Below, piece by piece: positions 26,034-33,772 of a stretch of 64,000 nucleotides of DNA (position 1 is its first letter; each line of letters begins with the position of its first letter). A program made the translations under genes and the position numbers. The DNA lies in contig JACKBQ010000002.1 of the NCBI GenBank assembly GCA_020634455.1, positions 1,860,001-1,924,000 of the forward strand, read 5' to 3'. The notes beneath the pieces were generated by a model that searched no databases, was not told the DNA's origin, and worked only from the letters and a program-made list of their open reading frames with translations. The stretch comes from Ardenticatenaceae bacterium (GTDB lineage Bacteria > Chloroflexota > Anaerolineae > Promineifilales > Promineifilaceae).

Positions 26034-27449
26034 GTGGTAAAACGGCCGTTTGCTCCCACCATCCGCACCCGACTTACCCTTTGGTATTTGGCTGTTTTAG
26101 GCCTCATTTTGCTGCTGTTTACTGGATTTTTGTACTTGCAGCTCCGGCGCGATTTGTACAACCAGGTAGACACGGCGCTGGAGTTAGCTGCCACCCAGGC
26201 TCAGGAGAGCATTGTACTGGAAGACGGCCGTTACACCCTGCAAGCTACCGCCAACAACCAGGACCTCACCCGCCGTCTTAAAGAAGAATATTCCATCAGC
26301 CTGCTGAACGGCAATGGTGACCTGCTGGCCCAGCTCACCAACGATCCAGAAATTCCCGTCCTGCCGCCAGACAAGGCTGGTTCCTTCACCTTCACCCGTG
26401 AGCCAGACATGTGGCGCGTTTACAGCTTGCCCATCACCCTACCCGGCAACAATGAAATGGGCTGGTTGCAGGTTTCTCAAGAGCTAGAACCGGTTGCAGA
26501 CACCCTGGGCACGTTTGGCAAGCAAATTTTGTGGGGGCTGCCGCTGGCGCTGCTGCTGGCGGGCATCGGCGGCTACTTTTTGGCAGGCCGCGCCCTGCGC
26601 CCCATCGATCGCATTACGCAGACGGCTCAGGCCATTAGCGGGCAAGATTTGGGAAAAAGGATTCAGCATCAAGGCCCAGCGGATGAAATCGGCCGTTTAG
26701 CCCAAACGTTTGACGCGATGCTGGACCGACTGGAAGCGGCTTTCCGACGCGAACAACAGTTTACGGGAGATGCTGCCCACGAGCTACGCACGCCGCTCAC
26801 GGCGCTTAAAGGCCAATTGGAAGTCACTCTCAGCCGCCCGCGCCTGGCCGAAGAGTACAAAAGCACTCTGGAAGCAATGTCACAGCAGGTGGAACGGCTC
26901 ATTCACCTCAGCAGCAACCTGCTCTACCTGAGCCGTTTGGAGCAGGATCAGCAGCGATTTTCTACAGAAACCATCATGGTTGCTGACTTTTTTAACGCGC
27001 TTTTGGACCAGATACGGCCGTTGGCCCAAGAAAAATCTATCGAAATCAGCACCAACCTCCCCACCGATTTGCAATTTTGTGGCCAGATGGATTTGCTCAT
27101 TCGGTTGTTCCTTAACTTGCTCGACAACGCGATCAAGTACACGCCAACCGGCGGCAGCATTGCTCTCAAGGCCGCCAAAGAGGATCAAAACATCCACACC
27201 ACCCTGCACAACAGTGGCCAGCCCATCTCGCCAGAACATTTACCCCACCTGTTCAACCGCTTTTACCGCGCCGAATCAGATCGTGCGCGCAGCTTTGCTG
27301 GCAGCCAAAGTGGTACTGGTCTTGGGCTGGCCATCGCTCAGGAGATCGCCAAAATTCACCACGGGGAAATCAGCGTCACCAGCGAGCCTGAACGGGGCAC
27401 GACGTTTACGGTGATTTTGCCAGAAACGGCCGTATCTCACCCTTCTTAA
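26034..27449 (+). CDS. Sensor histidine kinase (HAMP-HisKA-HATPase)
   Basis: Membrane kinase of 471 residues that pairs with the preceding regulator. The first transmembrane helix (LTLWYLAVLGLILLLFTGFLYL) and a second near 165-185 (LWGLPLALLLAGIGGYFLAG) flank an extracytoplasmic sensor domain of about 120 residues. HAMP follows (RALRPIDRITQTAQAIS), then HisKA with His249 in DAAHELRTPLTALK, and HATPase_c with the N box LLDNAIKYTP and G boxes GTGLGLAIAQEI. Translation probably starts at GTG 26034, preceded by GAGGG. The sensed signal is unknown; a PepSY protein encoded next could be part of the sensing. Confidence 0.92.
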   Translation: MVKRPFAPTIRTRLTLWYLAVLGLILLLFTGFLYLQLRRDLYNQVDTALELAATQAQESIVLEDGRYTLQATANNQDLTRRLKEEYSISLLNGNGDLLAQLTNDPEIPVLPPDKAGSFTFTREPDMWRVYSLPITLPGNNEMGWLQVSQELEPVADTLGTFGKQILWGLPLALLLAGIGGYFLAGRALRPIDRITQTAQAISGQDLGKRIQHQGPADEIGRLAQTFDAMLDRLEAAFRREQQFTGDAAHELRTPLTALKGQLEVTLSRPRLAEEYKSTLEAMSQQVERLIHLSSNLLYLSRLEQDQQRFSTETIMVADFFNALLDQIRPLAQEKSIEISTNLPTDLQFCGQMDLLIRLFLNLLDNAIKYTPTGGSIALKAAKEDQNIHTTLHNSGQPISPEHLPHLFNRFYRAESDRARSFAGSQSGTGLGLAIAQEIAKIHHGEISVTSEPERGTTFTVILPETAVSHPS

Positions 27450-27519
27450 ACATCCTTCATCAATCTCTTAATTTGCCCCGCTAAACTGAAAGAAAATCGG
27501 TTCATACAAGGAGCGTAAA

Positions 27520-27882
27520 ATGAAACAAACAAACTGGATGAGTAGACGAACCATCTTTGCCCTGCTCGCTACTGGTATTTTGCTGGGCGGCGTGCTGATT
27601 GGCGTCTTTATGAACGCCCCACGCAACGCCAGCGCCCAAAGCGGCCAGCTCACCCCAAATGAAGCCAAAGCTGTGGCCGAAGAAGCCAGCCCTGGTGCTA
27701 CGGCCACAGACGTAACGCTAGAGCGTGAAGGCAGCCAGGACGTATACGAAGTGCAGCTAGACAATGGCATGGAGGTAGAAATTGATGCCGCCACGGGCGA
27801 AATCCTGGAAACCGAGCTATCCGATGATGGCGATGACGGTAACGATGGCCCCGACTCAGCCAATGAAGTTGATGATGATTAG
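27520..27882 (+). CDS. PepSY-domain exported protein
   Basis: Protein of 120 residues with an N-terminal signal or anchor (IFALLATGILLGGVLIGVFM) and one PepSY domain (about 42-100: LTPNEAKAVAEEASPGATAT ... YEVQLDNGMEVEIDAATGEIL). The tail is highly acidic (DDGDDGNDGPDSANEVDDD), possibly cation binding. AAGGAG lies seven bases before the ATG. It follows the two-component genes by 70 bases in the same direction, an arrangement often seen where a PepSY protein is a target or modulator of the kinase. It ends in a strong terminator made of two ACGGCCGT sites. Confidence 0.83.
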   Translation: MKQTNWMSRRTIFALLATGILLGGVLIGVFMNAPRNASAQSGQLTPNEAKAVAEEASPGATATDVTLEREGSQDVYEVQLDNGMEVEIDAATGEILETELSDDGDDGNDGPDSANEVDDD

Positions 27883-27907
27883 CCAATTTCGCCCAGCCTG
27901 ATTTTGG

Positions 27908-27941
27908 AAACGGCCGTTCTGCGTAAGAACGGCCGTTTTTT
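27908..27941 (+). terminator. Intrinsic terminator built from two ACGGCCGT octamers
   Basis: AAACGGCCGTTCT (27908-27920) pairs perfectly with AGAACGGCCGTTT (27926-27938) around a five-base loop, and six T residues follow. Each arm contains one whole octamer. Confidence 0.85.
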
Positions 27942-28047
27942 GATCCCACAACCCAAATTAAGAAACATCCACACCAACGCCTCATTAATTTCTTAATCCG
28001 TGCCCTTACCCTGAATGCAATTATCTAGCCCAATTTAGGAGGTCCCG

Positions 28048-28797
28048 ATGAAGAATTTCACCTTACTTTTAGCACTGTTGGGAACGGCCGTTGCCTGCAC
28101 CAGTACCAGCCAGGCCACAGTCGTCCCCACCCAAGCGCCCCAAACCGACAACAGCGCAGACGCCTACACCGTTGAAATCAACCCGGATGACTTTGTGGCC
28201 ACCGTGGATAATCCATACTTCCCACGCATTCCCGGCACGCGCTACGTTTACGAAGGGATGACTGCCGACGGCCTGGAGCGCGTTGAAATCGAAATCTTAC
28301 ACGAAACTCGCGAAGTTATGGGCATTCAGGCCACCATCATGCACGATGTAGTCTATCTTGACGGCGAGCTGGTTGAAGAAACGTATGATTGGTTTGCCCA
28401 GGACAAAAATGGCAACGTCTGGTACCTGGGTGAAGATGTCGATAATTACGAAGACGGCGTGCTAAAAGACCATGATGGAGCCTGGGAAGCAGGCGTGGAT
28501 GGAGCGCTGCCCGGTATCGTGATGTTTGCCAATCCGGCAAACCGCATTGGCGAAACAATGCGCCAGGAATATTACGCAGGACAGGCCGAAGACCAGGCTG
28601 ACATTCTCAGCGCCACCGAACAAATCACCGTGCCTATTGGCAGCTTCAACAACGTCGTACAAACCTACGACTACACGCCGCTCGATCCCGAAGCGCAGGA
28701 GCACAAGTTTTACGCCGCAGGCATTGGTGAAATTCGTACCGTGGATTTGCTCACTAACGAGGAATTTGTACTCATCGAATATACGCCAGCTAACTAA
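28048..28797 (+). CDS. Secreted lipoprotein, function unknown
   Basis: Protein of 249 residues with a lipoprotein signal peptide (LLLALLGTAVAC, Cys17); the Thr-Ala-Val of the signal is encoded by an ACGGCCGT copy. The mature part is acidic and beta-rich, with NPYFPRIPGTRYVYEGMT near 51-68 and LDPEAQEHKFYAAGIGEIRT near the C-terminus. This pattern recurs in uncharacterised exported proteins of actinobacteria and Chloroflexota. TTAGGAGGT before the ATG is a strong ribosome binding site. It stands alone between two intrinsic terminators. No enzymatic motif was recognised. Confidence 0.75.
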   Translation: MKNFTLLLALLGTAVACTSTSQATVVPTQAPQTDNSADAYTVEINPDDFVATVDNPYFPRIPGTRYVYEGMTADGLERVEIEILHETREVMGIQATIMHDVVYLDGELVEETYDWFAQDKNGNVWYLGEDVDNYEDGVLKDHDGAWEAGVDGALPGIVMFANPANRIGETMRQEYYAGQAEDQADILSATEQITVPIGSFNNVVQTYDYTPLDPEAQEHKFYAAGIGEIRTVDLLTNEEFVLIEYTPAN

Positions 28798-28815
28798 ACA
28801 CCCCCCACTTTTTAG

Positions 28816-28841
28816 ACCGTCAGCTTGCTGGCGGTTTTTTT
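28816..28841 (+). terminator. Intrinsic terminator after the lipoprotein gene
   Basis: ACCGTCAG (28816-28823) pairs with CTGGCGGT (28828-28835) with one G-T pair, followed by a run of seven T. Confidence 0.8.
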
Positions 28842-28850
28842 ATTTACCTC

Positions 28851-28910
28851 TTGACACAAATGCAAAAACTAATTATATTAGTCTTCAAGATTAATAAGAT
28901 TAGTTTTCAA
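28851..28910 (+). promoter_or_regulatory. Promoter and probable TetR operator for the DUF4260/TetR operon
   Basis: TTGACA (28851-28856) and TATATT (28874-28879) are 17 bases apart. The -10 lies inside ACTAATTATATTAGT (28868-28882), arms ACTAAT/ATTAGT, and a further ATTAGTTTT half-site ends near 28908. This dyad is a likely binding site for the TetR protein encoded in the same operon. Confidence 0.7.
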
Positions 28911-28924
28911 GAATGAGGTTTGTC

Positions 28925-29293
28925 ATGCACCAAAAATTACAGAAGATGCCCCACCTGTTATTGCGGCTAGAAGGAACGGCCGTACTCATCACCGCGTTTT
29001 TCCTGTACGCCCAAAATGGGTTTAGCTGGTGGCAGTTTGCCCTCCTGCTGCTAGCGCCTGATCTGGCTGCGCTCGGTTATTTGCACAGCAAAGAGGTTGG
29101 CAGCCTATGCTACAACATCGCCCATACCTACATTTTGCCACTGTCGCTGGGCCTGCTGGCCATGCTGCTAAACTTTGAGCCAGGCTGGCAGTTAGCACTC
29201 ATCTGGCTTGCACACATCGGCATGGACCGAATGGTCGGTTACGGCCTAAAATACCCAGATGGCTTCAAAATCACCCACTTCAACAAAGTCTAA
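28925..29293 (+). CDS. DUF4260 family membrane protein
   Basis: Small membrane protein of 122 residues with four hydrophobic helices, matching the DUF4260 pattern: an N-terminal LLRLEGTAVLITAFFLY helix, then APDLAALGYL, a NIAHTY motif and the terminal AHIGMDRMVGYGLKYPDGFKITHF signature. The function of the family is unknown. GAGGTTTGTC before ATG 28925 supports that start rather than the upstream one at 28913. It is transcribed with the TetR regulator 11 bases downstream, from a promoter overlapped by a TetR-type dyad, so its expression is probably inducible by a small molecule. Confidence 0.83.
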   Translation: MHQKLQKMPHLLLRLEGTAVLITAFFLYAQNGFSWWQFALLLLAPDLAALGYLHSKEVGSLCYNIAHTYILPLSLGLLAMLLNFEPGWQLALIWLAHIGMDRMVGYGLKYPDGFKITHFNKV

Positions 29294-29304
29294 AGGGAAT
29301 TGCT

Positions 29305-29862
29305 ATGCCTTACCCAAGTCAAGTCAATCGAGAAACAATTGTGGCCCAGGCCTGGCAGCTCATCGAGGCAGAAGGTGCGGACAATTTATCACTGAGCAAA
29401 CTGGCCGAGCAATTGGGGATTAAAGCACCGTCACTCTACCGACACGTGGGCAGCAAAGCAGGCCTGCTGCAAGCCATCAACCTGTACACTTCACAAGCGC
29501 TTGTCGCCAGGCTCAACGAGTCGGCCGTCCTGGCTATCGGTGACCCAAACACGCAAATTGCAGCCATCATGCACAGCTATCGCGAATTTGCTCTGACTCA
29601 TCCGCACACTTACGTGCTGGCCTTTACCAACCATGACGATACGCTGCGCCCGGATGAAGATGTGCTGGAACAGTTGGCATTGCCTTTGCAGCAGTTAATA
29701 ACGGCCGTTTCCGGCCCAGAAAAATCGCTAGCAGCTTTACGGGGTGCAATGGCGTTGGCACACGGCTTTGTAATGTTGGAGCTTCAAGGACAGCTGCGGC
29801 GTGGCGGGGATTTGGCGGCTGATTTTAGTACGGCCGTACACGCCTACTTAAATGGGTGGTAA
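29305..29862 (+). CDS. TetR family transcriptional repressor
   Basis: Regulator of 185 residues. The N-terminal helix-turn-helix (about 8-55) reads IVAQAWQLIEAEGADNLSLS and KLAEQLGIKAPSLYRHVGSKAGLL, the standard TetR motif. The C-terminal domain resembles the WHG/TetR_C_33 type ligand-binding domain with a LRGAMALAHGFVMLELQG segment. AAAGGGAATTGCT precedes the ATG. It follows the DUF4260 gene by 11 bases and likely represses the operon through the dyad at 28868-28908. The ligand is unknown. Confidence 0.88.
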   Translation: MPYPSQVNRETIVAQAWQLIEAEGADNLSLSKLAEQLGIKAPSLYRHVGSKAGLLQAINLYTSQALVARLNESAVLAIGDPNTQIAAIMHSYREFALTHPHTYVLAFTNHDDTLRPDEDVLEQLALPLQQLITAVSGPEKSLAALRGAMALAHGFVMLELQGQLRRGGDLAADFSTAVHAYLNGW

Positions 29863-29865
29863 AGA

Positions 29866-29893
29866 AAAACGACCGTCACAATGTGACGGCCGT
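29866..29893 (-). terminator. Terminator for the small membrane protein gene (contains ACGGCCGT)
   Basis: ACGACCGTCACA (29869-29880) pairs with TGTGACGGCCGT (29882-29893) with one mismatch. On the minus strand the hairpin is followed by TTTTTCTTT, so it serves the minus-strand gene ending at 29927; it could also insulate the convergent TetR gene. Confidence 0.7.
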
Positions 29894-29926
29894 ATCAGGA
29901 CTCCCAAGCAGAGGTGGTTTATAAAA

Positions 29927-30103
29927 TTAGTTCGCTGAGAAAGGAGCAATCGATTTAGCGGGCGCTTGAACCGATTCTACACACTCAGAATAGCATTCAT
30001 CCAAACCGTCTCGCTGGCTCAAACGAGAAGATAAGGCACAAGCCGATACAACCAAAGCAGAGGCTACAAATGATAAAGCGGTAAAGGTAATGATGATGGT
30101 CAT
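29927..30103 (-). CDS. Small membrane protein (58 residues), function unknown
   Basis: Short gene supported by context rather than homology. The product begins MTIIITFTALSFVASALVVSA, one hydrophobic helix, followed by a polar tail with two close Cys residues (DECYSECVESVQ). CCGGAGTAC before the ATG acts as ribosome binding site and a T-rich intrinsic terminator follows the stop at 29866-29893. The 150 bases upstream are AT-rich and could hold its promoter. An open frame extends to 30142, but the ribosome binding site favours ATG 30103. Confidence 0.55.
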   Translation of the reverse strand: MTIIITFTALSFVASALVVSACALSSRLSQRDGLDECYSECVESVQAPAKSIAPFSAN

Positions 30104-30256
30104 GTTGTACTCCGGTCTCTTATCTCGACTTCGACAATTCACTTTCTAAAAGCTCTCACTGAAATTTTTCTGTAAGATTATTCGTAAGAATGATGAAAGT
30201 GTAATGTTTTCACCAAGGGAAGTCACTAGTACATAGAGTGCAGTACCATAGTTTTT

Positions 30257-32752
30257 TTAGGGGGTGGCCGTAACAACAACCGGAGCAGATAATAAGATGC
30301 TGCCATCGGGAACGGCCGTACCTCCCACTTCCACAGGTAAACGCTCACCCGTGCTGGCGTCGTACAGCCCCAAAGCCAGTTGGTACTGCCCCGCTGGCAC
30401 CCCCCACAGCTCTAAACTTTCAACATCCTCAATCTCCTGCCCCGCCTGCCATTGCGTCGTGGCACATTGCCAGTTGCATGGAACCACGTCCAACTGGCGC
30501 ACCAGCGCGCCCGTTTCATTCAGCACATGCACAAACAACTTTAGCTCCTGCCGGGGAGCCGACTGCGCCAACCAGTGCAGCGACAAATGAAGCTGGCTGC
30601 CTTTAAACCAGTAGCGAACGTCCTGCAAGGCGATGGCGCTGCCCAACTGCGCATTGACGGGCACCCCCACCAGACGGCGTTCCCCGGTGGTATCCACCAA
30701 AAGTGACTCCCGCAGGAGAACATCTTCTACACCACCGCAACGCAGCGCCAGCGGATAGCTGCCCGCAGCCAGCTCGCCGGGCAGCGGCAGCGCCAGTTGC
30801 AGTTGCGCCAAATCTCCTACCTGCCAACTGGCTGCCGGATCAATGAGAACTGTTGGGGAGGAGACGGCCGTTTCCTGCCCCAACAGCAATTCACACGACG
30901 CCCCCACCCCGGCTAGGTTTTGTAATTGAGCAAGGAGGTGGAGGGAAACGGCCGTATCCGTCAAACCCACCTCCGCTTCCAACAAATCAACCTCGTCTGT
31001 CAACGGGCGCGGCTGCTGAAACTGCCACGGCCGCGGCTGCGCCAGATCATACACCGCCTGCGCCTCATCTTTGAAGATGGGAATCAGCGGCAACTGTGCC
31101 TCAAAAGCAGCAAAATGTTCGGGTTTGGTATACGCCAGATGCATCAAAAAATAGCGCACGCCCGTGCTTTCTAGCTGTCGCAGCGCCGGGCCAATCGCTG
31201 GAATTGGTTCCTTGAAGGTGGTAAACAACTCCGGTTGCATCGCATTCGGAATATCATCGGCCGGGTACAGCCGGTGCAAAATCGGCTCTTGGCTGATAAA
31301 AGCGTACGTCGCCTCGGTGTAGCGAGAAAAATGCCCCTCCACCGCCGGATGGCCGTGCAGCGTCTGGTAATACAGCAGCAGCTTGGCCAGATCGTACCCC
31401 ATCGGCACGTTCACCACGCCAGCCTCTGGCTCAATTTCGGCAAATTCCGCCAGGTAGGGCGAGCTAACTGGCAGCTCCCACATCGGCAGCGGCGCGGGCA
31501 AATAATCGAGCAGCAGCACCAGCCCAATCAGCGGCAGCAGCCAGCGCCATTGCCGCTGCTGCCACAGCCAGGAAACCGCCAGTCCCACCAGCACCGCCAT
31601 CGAAACCACCAGCAGCAAGTTAAATCGCTCCGGCGTGCGAATGGCGGAAATAGGAAAAATAGATTTGATCAGGTTGTAGGGCAATTGAATGGATTCGTAG
31701 ACGGTACCATTAAAGCGAAGCTGGCTGCCAGCAGCCAACACCAGCCAGACCAGCCCGCTCCACAGCCAAAAGCGCGCCTCGCGCCACTGCTTCCACAGCG
31801 CCAGCAGGCAAAGCAGCAGCACCCCCACGCCGATGTATGGCATAAACGCCTGATTTACCCGAAAGTTTTGGTAAATGGGCACCATCGCCTCGCCCCACAG
31901 CGGCTGGTAGGTGGGCGGCACCACATATGCCACTAGATCGGTTTGCTTGATGATGCTTTCGTCTACTTCTGCGGCCGTTCCCACCAGGGCGCTCAAATTG
32001 TTGAGGATGGGCCAGACAACGGGCAGGCTCAGCACAAAAAAGGCAACACCCATCAGCAGCAGTTGGCGGCCCGTTTGCAACCAGGCAATTGGGCGATTGG
32101 TCCAAACCCACCACAGCAGGTAAACGGCCGTCCACAACCCCAAAAACACTGCCTGCTGAATCCCCGTCCAAAACGAGAGCGACAGAAAAACACCCGCCAG
32201 CGCCGCGTTGCCCCACCCCGGCTGACGCAGGCTGCGCCACAAAAAGAGGATATAAAACGGCCACCATTGAATGGTGCCCAAATGCATATGAGCCAGGTAT
32301 TGGGTGAGATGGTACGGGGCAAAGGCAAAGACAAATCCAGCCACAAAGGCAGCGACTGGCTGCTTCGCCAATTCCCGAACCAGCAAAAACATGCCCCAAG
32401 CGCTGAGCCACAAGCCCCACAGCCAAACTAGGTTAAACGCTGCCACCGGGCCAGCCAGTGGCTCCAGCAGCCAGACCAGCAGCGAGCTAAGCAGCGAGTG
32501 GGAATGCGCCAGCAAGGATGTGCCTTGCGGGAAAAAGATCATCTCGGTAGAAAACCAGCTGTGCCCCTCGGCAATGGCCCGGCCAATCCACCAGTTGTTC
32601 CAGTAATAAATCCAGTTGTCGATGTTGTTACCAATGAGCCGATCTTGCAGGTGAAAGATAGCGGGGCAGGTGAGCAAGAGCACCAAAATGAGGTAAGCCA
32701 GGGCGGCGTAAACGGCCGTTCCCCTTGAAGTTTTTTTCAGATTAGTCCACAT
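30257..32752 (-). CDS. Large polytopic membrane protein, GT-C-like glycosyltransferase candidate
   Basis: Protein of 831 residues. Residues 1-420 contain about eleven transmembrane helices with a first extracytoplasmic loop NNIDNWIYYWNNWWIGRAI that carries an acidic residue, as in GT-C (GT39/oligosaccharyltransferase-like) enzymes using polyprenyl-phosphate sugars. The C-terminal 400 residues are soluble and beta-rich (ending ALGLYDASTGERLPVEVGG), probably outside the cell. The gene end is free; its start overlaps the next upstream gene by 11 bases. Transfer activity is inferred from topology only. Five ACGGCCGT copies lie mostly in the soluble domain. Confidence 0.6.
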   Translation of the reverse strand: MWTNLKKTSRGTAVYAALAYLILVLLLTCPAIFHLQDRLIGNNIDNWIYYWNNWWIGRAIAEGHSWFSTEMIFFPQGTSLLAHSHSLLSSLLVWLLEPLAGPVAAFNLVWLWGLWLSAWGMFLLVRELAKQPVAAFVAGFVFAFAPYHLTQYLAHMHLGTIQWWPFYILFLWRSLRQPGWGNAALAGVFLSLSFWTGIQQAVFLGLWTAVYLLWWVWTNRPIAWLQTGRQLLLMGVAFFVLSLPVVWPILNNLSALVGTAAEVDESIIKQTDLVAYVVPPTYQPLWGEAMVPIYQNFRVNQAFMPYIGVGVLLLCLLALWKQWREARFWLWSGLVWLVLAAGSQLRFNGTVYESIQLPYNLIKSIFPISAIRTPERFNLLLVVSMAVLVGLAVSWLWQQRQWRWLLPLIGLVLLLDYLPAPLPMWELPVSSPYLAEFAEIEPEAGVVNVPMGYDLAKLLLYYQTLHGHPAVEGHFSRYTEATYAFISQEPILHRLYPADDIPNAMQPELFTTFKEPIPAIGPALRQLESTGVRYFLMHLAYTKPEHFAAFEAQLPLIPIFKDEAQAVYDLAQPRPWQFQQPRPLTDEVDLLEAEVGLTDTAVSLHLLAQLQNLAGVGASCELLLGQETAVSSPTVLIDPAASWQVGDLAQLQLALPLPGELAAGSYPLALRCGGVEDVLLRESLLVDTTGERRLVGVPVNAQLGSAIALQDVRYWFKGSQLHLSLHWLAQSAPRQELKLFVHVLNETGALVRQLDVVPCNWQCATTQWQAGQEIEDVESLELWGVPAGQYQLALGLYDASTGERLPVEVGGTAVPDGSILLSAPVVVTATP

Positions 32753-33701
32753 AGTTTGGATTGATTATGTATTCCCACCAATTGTTAGCAAAACCACGAG
32801 TTCGCCCGCCCACATGCGGCAAATGTCCCAGCCACCACAAATGGTGCTGGCGAATGTCGCCGTTGCCCCACTCGCGGCAGTTTACTGGCTGCGGCTCCCC
32901 GCTGAGGTCTGGGAAGTTGAGCCAGGTATGGCAGCGGCTGGGCACGGTACGGCCGTTGCCCCAATCGTAATCGCGCGTGCTGTTGGGCGCAAAATGCACG
33001 TTGCCACACTCCGCCTGCCCCGGATGCTTCTGGTCGTAGCGGATAAACTTTTCCCACAAATTCGCCTCCCCCCGCTGGCGACGATACACATGGCTCATGA
33101 TCGATTCGGCGCGATGGCCCAAATTTTCCAGCATCTCCCCCGGTCCGCGCTCAAAGCTAAAGCCCATGATGACAAAACGGCGCTGCGCGGCTGGCTCGAT
33201 GAGCGACGGCGCGTTGCACCAAAACGCATCCTTGCCCACCATGCGCGATTCAAAATAACCCGCATACGGAAAAGCCATCAGCCACACCTCATCAACCGTG
33301 CCGGCGTTAATTTTGGGGATGATGTTGAAGTTGTGCAGGATACGGCCGTAATCCACCCCATCCGGCTCATGAAAGCCCGTGCGCGTCGTAAAGCGATGCA
33401 TGTACGATTCCGCATCGTAAACAAAACCGTCTTGCTTCACCGGGAAGCCATCCACCTCGATGCGCTCCGCAATTTCGTAATGGACGTAGCCGTGGCTGGC
33501 CGCGTTCACATCGTAAATGTACTGCGCCACCAGCTCATCCGGGTTTTGCCAGCGCATCACCTCGTGCAGCTTCCGCCCGCCATAAGACGGCACGTGCGGA
33601 TTGTGGATCACCAGCAGCACCTTCGGCTGTATGGGCGGCACAGCGGGTTGAGGGGATTTGGTTTGAGACGGCCGTATCCAGCCAAATAATCTTTGCAACA
33701 T
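32742..33701 (-). CDS. Uncharacterised protein with conserved His/Trp-rich C-terminus
   Basis: Protein of 319 residues with no recognised family. It opens with a basic hydrophobic segment (MLQRLFGWIRPSQ) and then VLLVIHNPHVPSYGGRKLHE. The middle has INAGTVDEVWLMAFPYAGYFESRM, and the C-terminus holds many His and Trp residues (GDIRQHHLWWLGHLPHVGG, NNWWEYIINP). Such clusters suggest an enzyme or metal site, but none is assigned. It is translationally close to the polytopic protein, overlapping its start by 11 bases, so the two probably work together. An ACGGCCGT copy near 33670 encodes the Arg-Pro of the N-terminus. Confidence 0.6.
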   Translation of the reverse strand: MLQRLFGWIRPSQTKSPQPAVPPIQPKVLLVIHNPHVPSYGGRKLHEVMRWQNPDELVAQYIYDVNAASHGYVHYEIAERIEVDGFPVKQDGFVYDAESYMHRFTTRTGFHEPDGVDYGRILHNFNIIPKINAGTVDEVWLMAFPYAGYFESRMVGKDAFWCNAPSLIEPAAQRRFVIMGFSFERGPGEMLENLGHRAESIMSHVYRRQRGEANLWEKFIRYDQKHPGQAECGNVHFAPNSTRDYDWGNGRTVPSRCHTWLNFPDLSGEPQPVNCREWGNGDIRQHHLWWLGHLPHVGGRTRGFANNWWEYIINPNYVD

Positions 33702-33713
33702 CTTGGGTAATTG

Positions 33714-33770
33714 AGTAATTGGTAATTGGGTAATTTGGCGATCTAATTACTGAATTACCCAATTACTTCC
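33714..33770. repeat. TAATTGGGTAATT-type repeat
   Basis: Tandem TAATTG(A/G)GTAATT units are followed by an inverted ATTACCCAATTAC unit, so the segment can form a hairpin. The same units occur at 56673-56741. It lies between the rtcB stop and the upstream edge of the unknown gene. Confidence 0.7.
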
Positions 33771-33772
33771 TT

